The position numbers and the translations under genes were made by a program. A stretch of DNA of 64,000 bases from CAVTBT01 sp963733065 (GTDB lineage Bacteria > Actinomycetota > Thermoleophilia > Gaiellales > Gaiellaceae), in assembly GCA_963733065.1 (NCBI GenBank), contig CAVTBT010000007.1:62001-126000 (forward strand), read 5' to 3'. Positions 26,107-36,607 of this stretch are shown here, one piece after another (position 1 is the first letter of the stretch; the number at the start of each line of letters is the position of its first letter). Under the pieces are notes generated by a model. The model saw nothing but the letters and a program-made list of their open reading frames with translations, was not told the DNA's origin and searched no databases.

Positions 26107-29100
26107 GTGTCCGAGGCGCCGTTCGTCCACCTGCACGTCCACAGCGAGTTCTCGATCCTCGACGGGGCGTGCCGGATCCCCGACCTGGCGAAGCGCGCGG
26201 CCGAGCTCGAGATGCCGGCGGTGGCCCTCACCGACCACGGCTCGCTCGCCGGTGCGATCGACCTCTACAAGGCGGCGCAGAAGGAGGGCGTGAAGCCGCT
26301 CGTCGGGTGCGAGGTCTACGTCGCCGACGATCGCAAGGCGCAGACGAAGGGCTACGCGCACCTCACGCTCCTCGCCGAGACGAACGAGGGCTACGGCAAC
26401 CTGATCAAGCTGTCGAGCCTCGGCTACCTCGAGGGCTACTACTACAAGCCGCGCGTCGACTGGGAGCTGCTCGAACGGCACGCGAAGGGGATCGTCGCGC
26501 TGACCGGCTGCCTCTCGGGGCGCGTCTGCAAGGCGCTCGAGGAGAGCAGGCCCAGGGACGCGCAGGCCGACCTCGACCGGCTCGCGCAGATCTTCGGCCG
26601 CGACTCGACCTACGTCGAGCTGCAGAACGCGGGCCTCGACGTGCAGGCGCGCATCAACCCGGAGCTGGCGGCCCTCGCCGGCGAGGCCGGCCTGCCGCTC
26701 GTCGCCACCGGTGACGTCCACTATCTGCGCGCGGACGATGCGACCTCCCACGAGGCACTGCTCTGCATCCAGTCGGGCGACTCGCTGAAGAACCCGAACC
26801 ACTGGCGCTTCGAGACGAACGAGTTCTTCTTCAAGACCCCCGCCGAGATGGCGCTCGACTTCCCGGGCCACGAGGAGGCGCTGCGGCGCACGCTCGAGGT
26901 CGCGGAGCGCTGCTCCGTCGAGATCGAGCTCGGCCGCATCCTGCTGCCCGAGTTCCCGGTGCCCGACGGCCGCGACGCGTTCGAGTACCTCGTCGAGCGC
27001 TGCGACCAGGGGCTCGTCAAGCGGTACGGCACCTCGACGCCCGAGCTGCAGGAGCGCCTCCGCTTCGAGCTCAAGACGATCCGCGAGATGGGCTTCGCCG
27101 ACTACTTCCTGATCGTCTCCGACTTCGTCGGTTTCGCGAAGCGGAACGGCATCGGCGTCGGCCCGGGCCGCGGCTCCGCGGCCGGCTCGATCGTCGCGTA
27201 CTGCCTCGAGATCACCGACATCGACCCGATCCGCTACGACCTGCTCTTCGAGCGCTTCCTCAACCCGGGGCGCAAGTCGATGCCCGACATCGACATCGAC
27301 TTCGCGGTCGAGGGACGCGAGCGCGTCATCAACTACGTGGCGGACAAGTACGGCCGCGACCGGGTGGCGCAGATCATCACCTTCTCGACCATGGCCGCGC
27401 GGGCGGCGGTCCGCGACGCGGGCCGGGTGCTCGAGGTGCCCTACGGCGTCGTCGACCGGATCGCCAAGCTGATCCCGGAAGGCCCGGGCCAGACGCTCGC
27501 CGAGGCGCTGAAGCCCGGCGGGGAGCTGCGCTCGGCCGTCGACTCAGAGCCGGCCGCCAGGGAGATCGTCGACCTCGCACTGCCGCTCGAGGGCCTGACG
27601 CGTGCCGACTCGATCCACGCCGCCGGCGTCGTCATCGGCGCGCAGCCGCTGATCGAGCTCGTGCCGCTCCAGCAGAAGGGGGCCGACCAGGAGGTCGTGA
27701 CGCAGTTCTCGATGAACAACGTCGAGGCGCTCGGGCTGCTGAAGATGGACTTCCTCGGCCTGCGCAACCTCGACGTCATCGACACGGCCGTCGGGCTGAT
27801 CGGGAACGGCGTCGACATCGGCGAGATCCCGATGGACGACCCGAAGACGTACGAGATGCTCCGCCGTGCCGACGCCGCCGGGGTCTTCCAGTTCGAGTCG
27901 TCGGGCATGCGGGACGCGCTGCGGGCGGTGAAGCCGACGCAGTTCGAGGACCTGATCGCGCTCGTCGCGCTCTACCGACCTGGCCCGATGCAGAACATCC
28001 CTGCCTACGCCGCCCGCAAGAACGGCAAGGAGCCGGTGACGTTCATCGACGAGCGGCTGAAGCCGATCACCGGCACGACGTTCGGTATCACGGTCTACCA
28101 GGAGCAGACCATGGAGATCGCCAAGGAGGTCGCCGGGTTCTCGCCCGCCGAGGCGGACGACCTGCGCAAGGCGATCGGCAAGAAGATCCACTCGCTGATG
28201 GCGTCGCTGAAGGAGCAGTTCCTCGACGGCTGCGCTACGAACGGCGTCACGCCGCAGGTCGCAACGCGGCTGTGGGAGGAGACCGAGCGGTCGCAGGACT
28301 ACTCCTTCAACAAGGCGCACTCGGCCTGCTACGCGCTGATCGCGTATCGCACCGCGTGGCTGAAGGCCAACTACCCGTGCGAGTACATGGCCGCACTCAT
28401 CTCGTCGGTCATGAACACGAAGGACCGCGTGCCGCTGTACGTCAACGCGTGCCAGGAGATGGGGATCGACGTGCTGCCGCCCGACGTCAACGAGTCGATG
28501 ACCGACTTCGCGGTCGTCGAGGGCAAGATCCGCTTCGGGCTGAACGCGGTGAAGAACGTCGGCGAGGCCGCCACGCGCGCGATCATCCGCGCGCGGGAGG
28601 AGGACGGCCCGTTCACGTCGATCTGGGACTTCACCGAGCGCGTCGACCCGCAGGTGGCGAACAAGCGCGCGCTCGAGTCGCTCGTCAAGTGCGGTGCGCT
28701 CGACTCGACCGGCGGCACGCGTCTCGGCATGCTCGCTGCAGTCGAGCAGGCGCTCGGCCATGGACAGCGGGTCGCTGCGGACCGACTGGCCGGCCAGGCG
28801 TCGCTACTGGATGTTCTGGGCTCTTTCGGCGAAGCCGAAAGTGCCTCGCCCACCACACACCATCCACCCCTGGCAACGTCCGAGTACGAGAAGGCCGAGC
28901 TCTTGCGCATGGAGAAGGAGTCGCTCGGGCTGTACGTCTCCGAGCACCCGCTCTCGGCGGTGCGCGAGCAGCTCCGCCGCAAGACCGACTGCTCGCTGGC
29001 CGAGGTCGAGCGGCGCCGCGACGGCGAGATCGTCACCGTCGGCGGCATCGTTTCCGGGGTCAAGCAGCTGACCACGAAGAAGGGCGAGCCGATGGTCTTC

Positions 29101-29511
29101 CTGACGCTCGACGACCCGACCGGCAGCGCCGAGATCGTCGTCTTCAACTCGACGTACGCCGCCGCACGCGACCTCTGCGTCCCCGACGAGGTGCTCGTGG
29201 TCAAGGGCCGCGTCGACCACAAGCAGCAGGGGGAGACGAAGCTGATCGCGCTCGAGGTGGCGTCGTTCCAGGCCATCCCCGAGCGCCACGAGGTGCGGCT
29301 GCGGCTCGACGCCCGGACGGCGCCCGCCGGGATCCTGCGCGACCTCGCGCACCTCGTGAAGGACTTCCCGGGCGACTCGCCGGTGTTCGTCTCGATGGAG
29401 ACGTCGCTCGGCCCGAAGACCTACGCGCTCGGCCCGCAGTACCGGGTCAAACCGGACTCGGACTTCCTCGCCGAGGCGAAGTCGCTGCTCGGCGAAGCCG
29501 CGATTCTTTAG
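26107..29511 (+). CDS. dnaE: DNA polymerase III alpha subunit
   Basis: 1134 aa, replicative polymerase of the DnaE1 type. The N-terminal PHP domain begins FVHLHVHSEFSILDGACRI with intact HxHxxxS metal ligands and TDHGSLAGAIDLYKAA. The polymerase core has GPGRGSAAGSIVAYCL and the catalytic aspartates of MPDIDIDF (residues 394 and 396), plus SADSIHAAGVVI and FNKAHSACYALIAYRTAWLK. The C-terminal OB fold reads VTVGGIVSGVKQLTTKKGEPMVFLTLDDPTG. GTG start follows TAGAAT by 9 nt. Residues near 902-922 form an odd linker whose DNA is a hairpin (28823-28841). Intact; a tandem hairpin array begins 5 nt after the stop. Confidence 0.96.
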   Translation: MSEAPFVHLHVHSEFSILDGACRIPDLAKRAAELEMPAVALTDHGSLAGAIDLYKAAQKEGVKPLVGCEVYVADDRKAQTKGYAHLTLLAETNEGYGNLIKLSSLGYLEGYYYKPRVDWELLERHAKGIVALTGCLSGRVCKALEESRPRDAQADLDRLAQIFGRDSTYVELQNAGLDVQARINPELAALAGEAGLPLVATGDVHYLRADDATSHEALLCIQSGDSLKNPNHWRFETNEFFFKTPAEMALDFPGHEEALRRTLEVAERCSVEIELGRILLPEFPVPDGRDAFEYLVERCDQGLVKRYGTSTPELQERLRFELKTIREMGFADYFLIVSDFVGFAKRNGIGVGPGRGSAAGSIVAYCLEITDIDPIRYDLLFERFLNPGRKSMPDIDIDFAVEGRERVINYVADKYGRDRVAQIITFSTMAARAAVRDAGRVLEVPYGVVDRIAKLIPEGPGQTLAEALKPGGELRSAVDSEPAAREIVDLALPLEGLTRADSIHAAGVVIGAQPLIELVPLQQKGADQEVVTQFSMNNVEALGLLKMDFLGLRNLDVIDTAVGLIGNGVDIGEIPMDDPKTYEMLRRADAAGVFQFESSGMRDALRAVKPTQFEDLIALVALYRPGPMQNIPAYAARKNGKEPVTFIDERLKPITGTTFGITVYQEQTMEIAKEVAGFSPAEADDLRKAIGKKIHSLMASLKEQFLDGCATNGVTPQVATRLWEETERSQDYSFNKAHSACYALIAYRTAWLKANYPCEYMAALISSVMNTKDRVPLYVNACQEMGIDVLPPDVNESMTDFAVVEGKIRFGLNAVKNVGEAATRAIIRAREEDGPFTSIWDFTERVDPQVANKRALESLVKCGALDSTGGTRLGMLAAVEQALGHGQRVAADRLAGQASLLDVLGSFGEAESASPTTHHPPLATSEYEKAELLRMEKESLGLYVSEHPLSAVREQLRRKTDCSLAEVERRRDGEIVTVGGIVSGVKQLTTKKGEPMVFLTLDDPTGSAEIVVFNSTYAAARDLCVPDEVLVVKGRVDHKQQGETKLIALEVASFQAIPERHEVRLRLDARTAPAGILRDLAHLVKDFPGDSPVFVSMETSLGPKTYALGPQYRVKPDSDFLAEAKSLLGEAAIL

Positions 29512-29515
29512 TTAT

Positions 29516-29742
29516 GCGCAAGATCGGAATCCGCTCTCGCGGATTCCGATCGCGCGAAATCCCTGAAGGCGTCGGCTTCGCCGCCGCAAAGGCGCCGTCT
29601 GGCGAATCCGCTCTCGCGGATTCCGATCGCGCGGAAATCCCTGAAGGCGTCGGCTTCGCCGCCGCAAAGGCGCCGTCTGGCGAATCCGCTCTCGCGGATT
29701 CCGATCGCGCGGAAATCCCTGAAGGCGTCGGCTTCGCCGCCG
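29516..29742. repeat. Tandem array of the dispersed hairpin element (three units, 77-78 bp), copy 2
   Basis: Units begin at 29528, 29605 and 29683. The first carries a 13-bp perfect stem GATCGGAATCCGC / GCGGATTCCGATC (29522-29551, TCTC loop); all share CCCTGAAGGCGTCGGCTTCG and a GCCGCC arm. The array fills the gap between dnaE and the convergent secreted-protein gene and may end both transcripts. The period is a multiple of three in the later units, so a spurious open frame crosses it. Confidence 0.8.
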
Positions 29743-29768
29743 CTTCGTCTCGGGCCGTCATCACATGG

Positions 29769-30617
29769 TCAGAGGAACACGCCGTTTCGCTCCTCCCCGA
29801 GCTGCGCGTAGCCCTGCGGGGCGGTGCTCGCGTCCTTCGCCTTGAAGGTGAAGCCGAGCTCCTCGCCGGAGAACGTGCCGATCGACTCGGCGCGGGCGAT
29901 CAGCCCCGACCACGCTCGCGGGTCGTCCGGGGGCACGGTGTCGCCGAGCCCTCGCTCGACTGCCGGCCTCGTGGCGAACCAGTCGACCCGGAAGTCGACG
30001 AGCGCGGGCGAGTTGTTCGGCCCGAAGAACTGGAACGAGTCGACGACCGGCAGGCCCTCGACCTCGAGCGTGGCGCGTCTGCCGTTCGTCGAGAACGAGA
30101 CGTCCCTGGGGCGGACGTCGAGCGTCCAGAAGAGGCCGTTCGAGAAGATGCCGCCGTTGAAGTCGTGGAGCTGCGACCCCGTACCGGGGTCGAAGAGGTC
30201 GATTCAGACGAAGGCGAATGCGCCCTCGTACGTCTTCCCGTCGACGACGTACTCGCCCTCGTACGCGCGCATGTCGGTCTCGAGGTTGTACGTGCGGCCG
30301 TCGCTGCCCTCGGCCGTGCCGACGTGGAAGGCGACGGCGCTCGAGCCGCGGAAGTCGGTGATCGTGCTGGGCTCGACGTCGAAGCCCTCGAGGATGACCC
30401 CCGTGAACGGCAGCGTGACCGAGGGGTCGCCGGGGGCGAAGACGTGGAGGATGTCCGGCGGGATCGGGAAGCCGCCGGGAATCGGATTCGGTGCGGGCTG
30501 GACGTCGCGACGCCCCTTCGGTCTGCGCCGTGGGCCGGACGGCGAGCGGCCCGGCCAGCCGGCGGAGGCGACGGCGCCGGCGGCGCCCAGAACGAGCGAC
30601 CGGCGGTCGAGTCGCAC
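29769..30617 (-). CDS. Tat-exported hypothetical protein interrupted by an in-frame TGA
   Basis: The N-terminus MRLDRRSLVLGAAGAVASAGWPG is a twin-arginine signal. The mature part reads GGFPIPPDILHVFAPGDPSVTLPFTGVILEGFDVEPSTITDFRGSSAVAFHVGTAEGSDGRTYNLETDMRAYEGEYVVDGKTYEGAFAFV, where a TGA at 30204-30206 stops translation. The same frame continues for another 144 codons (IDLFDPGTGSQLHDFNGGIFSNGLFWTLDVRP...) to a natural TGA at 29769. A single C-to-T or similar substitution explains the break. The whole would be about 282 aa, probably an exported beta-rich protein of unknown function. Nonsense mutation or base-call error; recoding is unlikely. Confidence 0.65.
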
Positions 30618-30757
30618 CCTTCGCGTGAATCGGACATTGGCGTCCTCCGAGTCGCGTGAGGGAGTTCGAGCGATTCGTCACGATTGTAGGACGCTTCACG
30701 TCCAGGTCAACCGGCCATGTAGGGGCCTCCGCGGCCGTCGAGCGCCGTCCCTGGCCC

Positions 30758-30763
30758 TAAACT
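30758..30763 (+). promoter_or_regulatory. -10 box TAAACT, likely leaderless promoter
   Basis: TAAACT lies exactly 6 nt before the ATG of the cyclase-domain gene at 30770, with no ribosome site. Confidence 0.5.
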
Positions 30764-30769
30764 CGGACG

Positions 30770-33700
30770 ATGCGCGGCTGCACGGCGTGCGGGACCGAGA
30801 ACCCCGATATCGCGCGGTTCTGCCTCGCCTGCGGCGCTCCGCTCGAGGCGCAGGCGCCGCCGGAGGAGGAGCGCAAGCCCGTAACGGCGCTCTTCGTCGA
30901 CATCGTCGGCTCGACGAGCCGCGCCGAGAACCTCGATCCCGAGGACGTGCTGGCGCTGCTCGAGCCGTACTACGCCCGCCTGCGCCACGAGCTCGAGCGG
31001 TTCGGCGGCACGGTCGAGAAGTTCATCGGCGACGCCGTCGTCGCAGTGTTCGGCGCCCCGGTCGTCCACGAGGACGACCCCGAGCGGGCGGTCCGCGCTG
31101 CGTTCGCCGTCGTCGACGCGATCAACCTCCTGAACGAGGAGGACCCGTCGCGCGACTTGCACGTCCGCGTCGGTGTGACGACCGGAGACGCGATCGTGTC
31201 GCTGGGTGCCCGCTCCGGCGAGGGCAGGGGCCTGGCGTGGGGAGACGTGCTGAACACGGCCGCGCGCATCCAGTCGGCGGCGCCGGTGAACGGGATCCTC
31301 GTCGGCAACGAGACCTACCACGAGACCGTCTCGGCGATCGAGTACCGCGAGCGCGAGCCGATCGAGGCCAAGGGGAAGTCGGAGCCCGTGCGGGTCTGGG
31401 AGGCGCTGCGGCCCCGCGGGACGCCCGGACGGCCCGTGCTCGGCGCGCCGCTCGTCGGGCGCGCCGCGGAGCTCGACCGGCTCGTCGGCCTCTGGACGGC
31501 CGTCGGCGAGGAAGCGCAGCCCGCCCTCGCCGTGCTCGTCGGCCAGCCCGGGGTGGGGAAGACCCGCCTGCTCGGCGAGCTCACGTCGCACGCGGCGACC
31601 ACGGGCTCGGTCCTCACGGGCCGTTGCATCTCGTACGGCGAGGGCATCAGCTACTGGCCGGTGGTCGAGATCGTCCGTGAGGCCGCCGGCATCCAGCACG
31701 GGGACGACCTCGCGAGCGTCTCGGGCAAGCTCGGCGCGCTGCTCGAGCGCCTGCCCGTCAGCGACACCGACCAGCTGCGCACGATCGCGGCGGCGCTCGC
31801 GAACCTCGTCGGCAGCCCGCACACGCCGCAGGGCACGTATCTGACGACCGAGATCTCCCAGGCGGAGCTGCACTGGGGCATCAGGCGGTTCTTCCAGCTG
31901 TACGCGGCCGAGCGACCGCTCGTCGTCGTCTTCGAGGATCTGCACTGGGCGGAGCCGACCCTCCTCGACCTGATCTCGTACGTCCTGGAGGACGCCGACG
32001 AGGGCGGGGCGATCCTCGTCGTCGCCACGGGGCGGCCGGAGCTGCAGGAGTTGCGGCCCGCCTGGTTCGTCGACTCCCCGCACCGGGTGGCGGTGCTGCT
32101 CGAGCCCCTCGCCGGGGCCGACGGAGAGGCGCTCCTCCGCGAGCTCCTCGCCGAGCACTGCCTGCCGTCGCAGCGCACGATCGACGCGCTGCTGGCCAGG
32201 TCGGGGGGCAACCCGCTCTTCCTCGAGGAGACCGTCAGGATGCTGGTCGAGTCGGGCGCGCTCGCCGACGGCGTCGCGGAGCTCGAGGACCTTCCGGTGC
32301 CCACGAGCCTGCAGGGGCTCATCGGCTCGCGCCTCGACGGGCTGCCCGGCGACCAGAAGCGGCTGGCGCAGCACGCCTCGGTCGCCGGCGCGATCTTCTG
32401 GTCCGGGGCGGCGTCACACCTCGTTGAAGACGGCGCCAACGTCGACGCCGGGCTCGCGTCGCTCGAGGGACACGACGTCGTCCGGCCGCACGACGTGTCG
32501 ACGGTCGCCGGCGAGCGCGAGTGGTCGTTCCGGCACGCGCTTATCCGGGACGTCGCCTACGGCAGGCTGCCGAAGGGCCGACGCGCCGGCCTCCACGTGC
32601 GCTTCGCAGAGTGGGTCTCGGCGCTCCGCTCGGTCGGCGAGGACTTCGTCGAGATCCTCGCCCACCACCTCGAGCAGGCGTGCCTGCTCGCGCGCGAGGT
32701 GTCGCGGACGGACGTGCCGCCGCCGGTGTCCGAGGCCGTGGATGCGCTCGTGCGCGCGGCGGAGAAGGCAGAGCGCCGCGAGGGCAACCGCGAGGCAGAC
32801 CGGTTCTACTCGCGGGCGCTCGAGGTGCTGCGGCGCGGACGAGGAGGAGCAGGCGCTGGAGCTCCGGCTCCGCCGCGCGCGCGTGACGACGTTCCTCGGC
32901 GACTTTCGGCCCGCGCGGGAGGAGCTCGTCGCGGTCGCAGACGGCGCGCAGCGGCTCGGTCGATCCGACCTCCGCTGCGGAGCTCTGCTCGCCCTCGCGA
33001 ACATCGACTGGAAGCAGGGGCTTGCGGCCGATGCGCGCCCGCGGCTGCAGGAGGCCTCCTCGCTCGCCGGCGAGCTCGGCGACTCGGCCCTGCGGGTGCG
33101 GGCTGCGTTCCTCTCGGCCAACGTCCACGCCTGGTTCGACGGCGACGCGGACGCTGCGATACGGGAGCTGCTCGTCGGCCTCGCGCTGGCAGAGGAGCTC
33201 GACGACCGCCTGCTGCGCATCGAGGGACACATGGTGCTCGGCACCGTCTACTCGAACTACGGCCGGCTCGCCGAGGCGCAGCATCAGTACGAGGTCGCCC
33301 GCGCTCTGGCCGGGCAGAGCGGCAGCTCTCGTGACGAGGCGAGGGCCACGGCGCTGCTCGCGTATGTCCTCTACTTCCGGGGTGACGTCAGCCACGCCGA
33401 GGAGCTGGCCGTGCAGGCGCTGGACTGGCTCGAGCGGACGGGCGACACCGACCTGAGTTTCCAGACGCTCCGCCTGCTGGCGCGCTTCGCGCTGCTCCGC
33501 GACGACCTCGATGCGGCGGAGCAATGCCTCCGGCGAGGCCTTGCCGATCGCCCTCGAGCTCGGCGGCTGGCCGGTCATCGACACGTACCGCTACCTCGTC
33601 GAGCTCCTGATCCAGCAGGATCGCATCGAGGAGGCGCGCGAGCTCTGCGCGTTCGCGCGGCGGGACGTCACTCCCGAGGACCCCTATGCGCGCGCCTCAC

Positions 33701-34002
33701 ACCTCATCGCCGAGGCGCTCGTCCAGGCGGCCGACCGCGAACTCGAGAGCGCACGGCATTCGTTCACCGAGGCCCTCGCGCTCCTCACCGAGCACCAGCT
33801 TCTGATCGACCTCGCCGAGGCCCAGGTCGTCTTCTCGCGGATCCTCCGCGGCCTCGGGGAGGAGCAGGACGCTCTGACGCAGTTGGCCAGCGCGACGACA
33901 GACGTTCGCGCAGGTCGGAGCGCCGAACCCGCTCGCCGCGATCGAGCGCGAGTTCATCGATGCGGCGGGGCGCCGGGCGCGCCCGGCGCCCCTGCCGCGT
34001 AG
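30770..34002 (+). CDS. Class III cyclase-domain / AAA ATPase / TPR signalling protein (three frameshifts as sequenced)
   Basis: Order: zinc ribbon (CTACGTENPDIARFCLACG, residues 4-22), class III adenylate/guanylate cyclase domain (ERKPVTALFVDIVGST; GTVEKFIGDAVVAVFGAP; HVRVGVTTGDAIV; about 38-210), AAA/NB-ARC-like ATPase (LVGRAAELDRL; Walker A GQPGVGKT; Walker B LVVVFEDLHWAEPTLLDLI; about 225-600), then TPR repeats. The frame breaks near 32835, 33535 and 33897, with TPR homology continuing across each (GADEEEQALELRLRRARVTT; GEALPIALELGGWPVIDTYR; QTFAQVGAPNPLAAIEREFIDAAG). Intact relatives are about 1000-1100 aa. The exact C-terminus cannot be fixed. Cyclase activity is unproven: many relatives use the domain only as a regulator. 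Confidence 0.8.
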
Positions 34003-34008
34003 CTCAGC

Positions 34009-35591
34009 TCAGCTCAGGAACGCGAGGCAAGCCGCCTCGCTCGCGAACGTCGGCGACGTGAACGTCGCCCATCTGCCGCCGGTGCAGTGGGCCGGCGTCA
34101 TCGGATCGACGCTGTAGAACGCGGATCCGCTTCCGAACGGGGAAGTCGAGGCCACGATCCCGATGGTGTGGAACCCGTCGTCGAGCGCGAACGTCCCATG
34201 ACTGTACGTCGGATCGGCAAACGCGACAGCCGGATCCGGTCGTGTCCCCGGGATTTGGCCCGGTACATGCGGGTGCCACAGCGACCGCCGACGTCGTCCC
34301 GAGCGTCGTCGCATCGTCCGACACCGTGAAGCGGTCGCCCTTGCAGAACGCATCGGTCACGCTGAGGACCACCGGTGCCTCGGCGCTGATGCCGAAGGGG
34401 CTCCCGATCGACCGTGGTGCCGTCGCCACCGGTCCAGCTGAACGCCGTCCAGGAGTCCGGCGGAGGCGGCGGCTCGGGCTCGCCGATCTCACACTCGCCG
34501 TCCGTGCAGGACTGCTCTTCCGCGACCGTCGAGCCCGAGAACGTGTTCGTGCTCGTCGTGCCGTCCTGCGTCGCCGTCTGGGTGCCGGTGATGGTGCCCG
34601 TCGACGTGTAGGTGACCTGCTGCTGCTGGACCTGGTTGTTGCTCGGCTTCTGGATCTGGGTCGCCTGCTGTGTCACCGTGGTGGTGGCCGGAGTGCCGAT
34701 CTGCGAGGAGCAGCACCGCTGCGGGCCGACCTGCGTCTGGGTCACACCCGTGGTCTTCGCCACCTGCAGCTGGCCCTCGGTCTGCTTGACCTTGACCGAA
34801 GCAGCGCCGCCGCTGGACTGGTCGATCGTGGACAGCTGATTCGACGTCTGCGACTGCGAGCCCGCCGTCGCCTTGAGCGCCGTCTGGGCCTGCCCGACCA
34901 GCTGCCACGCGTCGACGCTGTTGGCCCCGGAGCCGGAGGTCTGGTCGATGTTGAGCGACTGCGACGCCGACTGGCTCCACGTGCCGATCGACGAGCTGCC
35001 GGACAGCATGGCCTCGCCGCTCGCCTGCGTCGACGAGACGGTGTTGGAGCCCGAGCCGCTGGTCTGCACGACCGTGGCGGTTTGCGTCGCGGAGGTCGTG
35101 GCGCCCAACAGTGCGGCCTCCTGCTTCACCTCGGCCTTGTTCTTCCCCGAGGTACTCGTCTGCGTGATGCTGCAGCTCTGCAGGGCGCTGCCGGAGGCGG
35201 CGAGGCGCTTGATCACGCATTGCGCGGTGTTGTTGGCGGTCGTGGACGTCTGGACGATCACGCACGTGTTCGGCGACGACGTGCCGCCGCCCGCGGGCGT
35301 GCACGTGAAGCTGTTGATGCCGGAAGCGCTGGAGACCTGCAGGACCTGTTTCGCGTCCGTGCAGTTCCAGTCCGCGCCCGGGCAGTTCGGGCCCGCGTAG
35401 TTCTTGAGCCCACGCTGCACGACCACCGTCGCGGGGTTGACCCCGAGCGACTTGAGGTACGTGGCCGCTGCCGCCTGCGTCGCGAGACGCGCCGGCGCCG
35501 CCGATATCTGGCCCGGCGCAGCCCCCGCTGCGCCGTTCATCCCAATGGCTGCGACCAGCACCATCGCAGCACTGAGGAAAGCCTTCCGCAT
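34009..35591 (-). CDS. Secreted protein with curlin-like QTS-SG-N repeats (two frameshifts as sequenced)
   Basis: Signal peptide MRKAFLSAAMVLVAAIGMNGAAGAA, then a Cys-containing region and at least five repeats of the form [IV]xQTSxSGxNxxxxxQ: VIVQTSTTANNTAQCV, ITQTSTSGKNKAEVKQ, VVQTSGSGSNTVSSTQ, IDQTSGSGANSVDAWQ, IDQSSGGAASVKVKQ. A QQQV/TGTITGT-rich stretch and a Pro linker follow, then a beta domain (VTDAFCKGDRFTVSD...FALDDGFHTIGIVAS) reached through frame breaks near 34410 and 34245. The repeats resemble curlin (CsgA/B) repeats. ATG at 35591 is preferred over 35597 because the GGGGAGG site is then 6 nt away. Possibly an extracellular fibre subunit; inference. Confidence 0.65.
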
Positions 35592-35728
35592 AGCCATCCT
35601 CCCCTAGAGACCCGTTGGACCCGCCAGCCTAGGGCTGAGGAAGGCGCTTGTCTACGGGGCGGCCGCCGAAACGGCGGCAGCGCGACGGCACTTGCATCGA
35701 CGGGCGGGCGGGATCATCCTGGTTCACG

Positions 35729-36594
35729 ATGCCGGCCGAGCAGCGCCCAATCGTCTTCGTCAGCGACTTCGGGCTGTCCAGCGAATGGGTCGGCACCTGC
35801 CACGCCGTGATGAGCCGGATCGCTCCGCAGAGCCGGATCGTGGACCTCTCGCACTTCGTCCGACCGCTCAACGTCACGGCGGGGGCGCAGCTCCTGGCCG
35901 ACTCGCTGCCATACCTCGCGGACGACGCGGTCGTGGTCGCAATCGTCGATCCGAACGTCGGGAAGGACCGGAACATCGCGGTCGAGAGGCTGAGGGCCGG
36001 TTGCTGGTCGGCCCTGACAACGGCCTGCTCGCGTTGGCGTGGGAGGCGCTCGGAGGGGTTTCCCGGGCCGTGGAGATCACGTCCGCCGACATCGTCCTGC
36101 AGCCCGTCTCGCCGTCGTTTCATGCGCGGGACATCCTCTGTCCGGCCGCCGCGCACCTCGCGGCTGGGATGCCCCTCGAGGAGCTCGGTGAGCCGTTGGC
36201 AGCTGACACGCTCACCGGCCTGGAGGTGGAGCAGCCGGAGGTCGTGCGCGGCAAGATCCGGTGCGCGGTCGTGGACTACAACCGCTTCGGGAACGTCCAG
36301 CTGAATGTCCGCACCTCCCACTTCGAGGCGGCCGGCCTCGCGGACTTCCCCGATCTCGCGGTCGAGGCCACGTCCGGATCGACGCGCGCCCGGCCCGCCG
36401 GCACGTACGCGGATCTCGCGCCGGGCGAGTACGGCGTGATCTTCGACCCCCGCGGCTGGCTGACGATCGTCCGCGGCAATCCCGCCAACGCGCTCGAGGG
36501 TCTCGGGCTCGACGTGGGCGATCCCGTGTGGATCAGCGGCCCACCCAGCCTGGGCGAGCGGCCGGCGTCCGCCTCCACGCCTGCCACGTCCTGA
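35729..36594 (+). CDS. SAM hydroxide adenosyltransferase (DUF62 family, frameshifted as sequenced)
   Basis: Homologue of the enzymes that convert S-adenosylmethionine plus hydroxide to adenosine and methionine. PIVFVSDFGLSSEWVGTCHAVM, IVDLSHFVRPLNVTAGAQLL and VVVAIVDPNVGKDRNIAVERL give the N-terminal domain; after an indel near 35990 the frame continues GRLLVGPDNGLLALAWEALGGV, and the C-terminal domain has VVDYNRFGNVQLNVR and GEYGVIFDPRGWLTIVRGNPANALEGLGL. The family's DxG start, PDNGLL loop and NRFGN motif are all present, so the fold is complete once the one-base shift is repaired. No operon partner; it starts 131 nt past the divergent curlin-like gene. Confidence 0.8.
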
Positions 36595-36607
36595 CGGGAC
36601 GCGCCGA

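Noticed and set aside
29516..29742. CRISPR-like tandem repeat
   Set aside because: Units are contiguous and nearly identical over their whole length, with no unique spacers and no cas genes.
29447..29764. Minus-strand frame encoding a repeated KPTPSGISARSESARADSPDGAFA peptide
   Set aside because: The repetition comes from the 78-bp hairpin array, whose period is a multiple of three; there is no ribosome site and the frame enters dnaE antisense.
30204..30206. TGA as a recoded (selenocysteine or Trp) codon
   Set aside because: Many genes in the window end in TGA, no SECIS-like hairpin directly follows, and the context shows no Cys/Trp conservation that I can assess; a mutation or base error is simpler.
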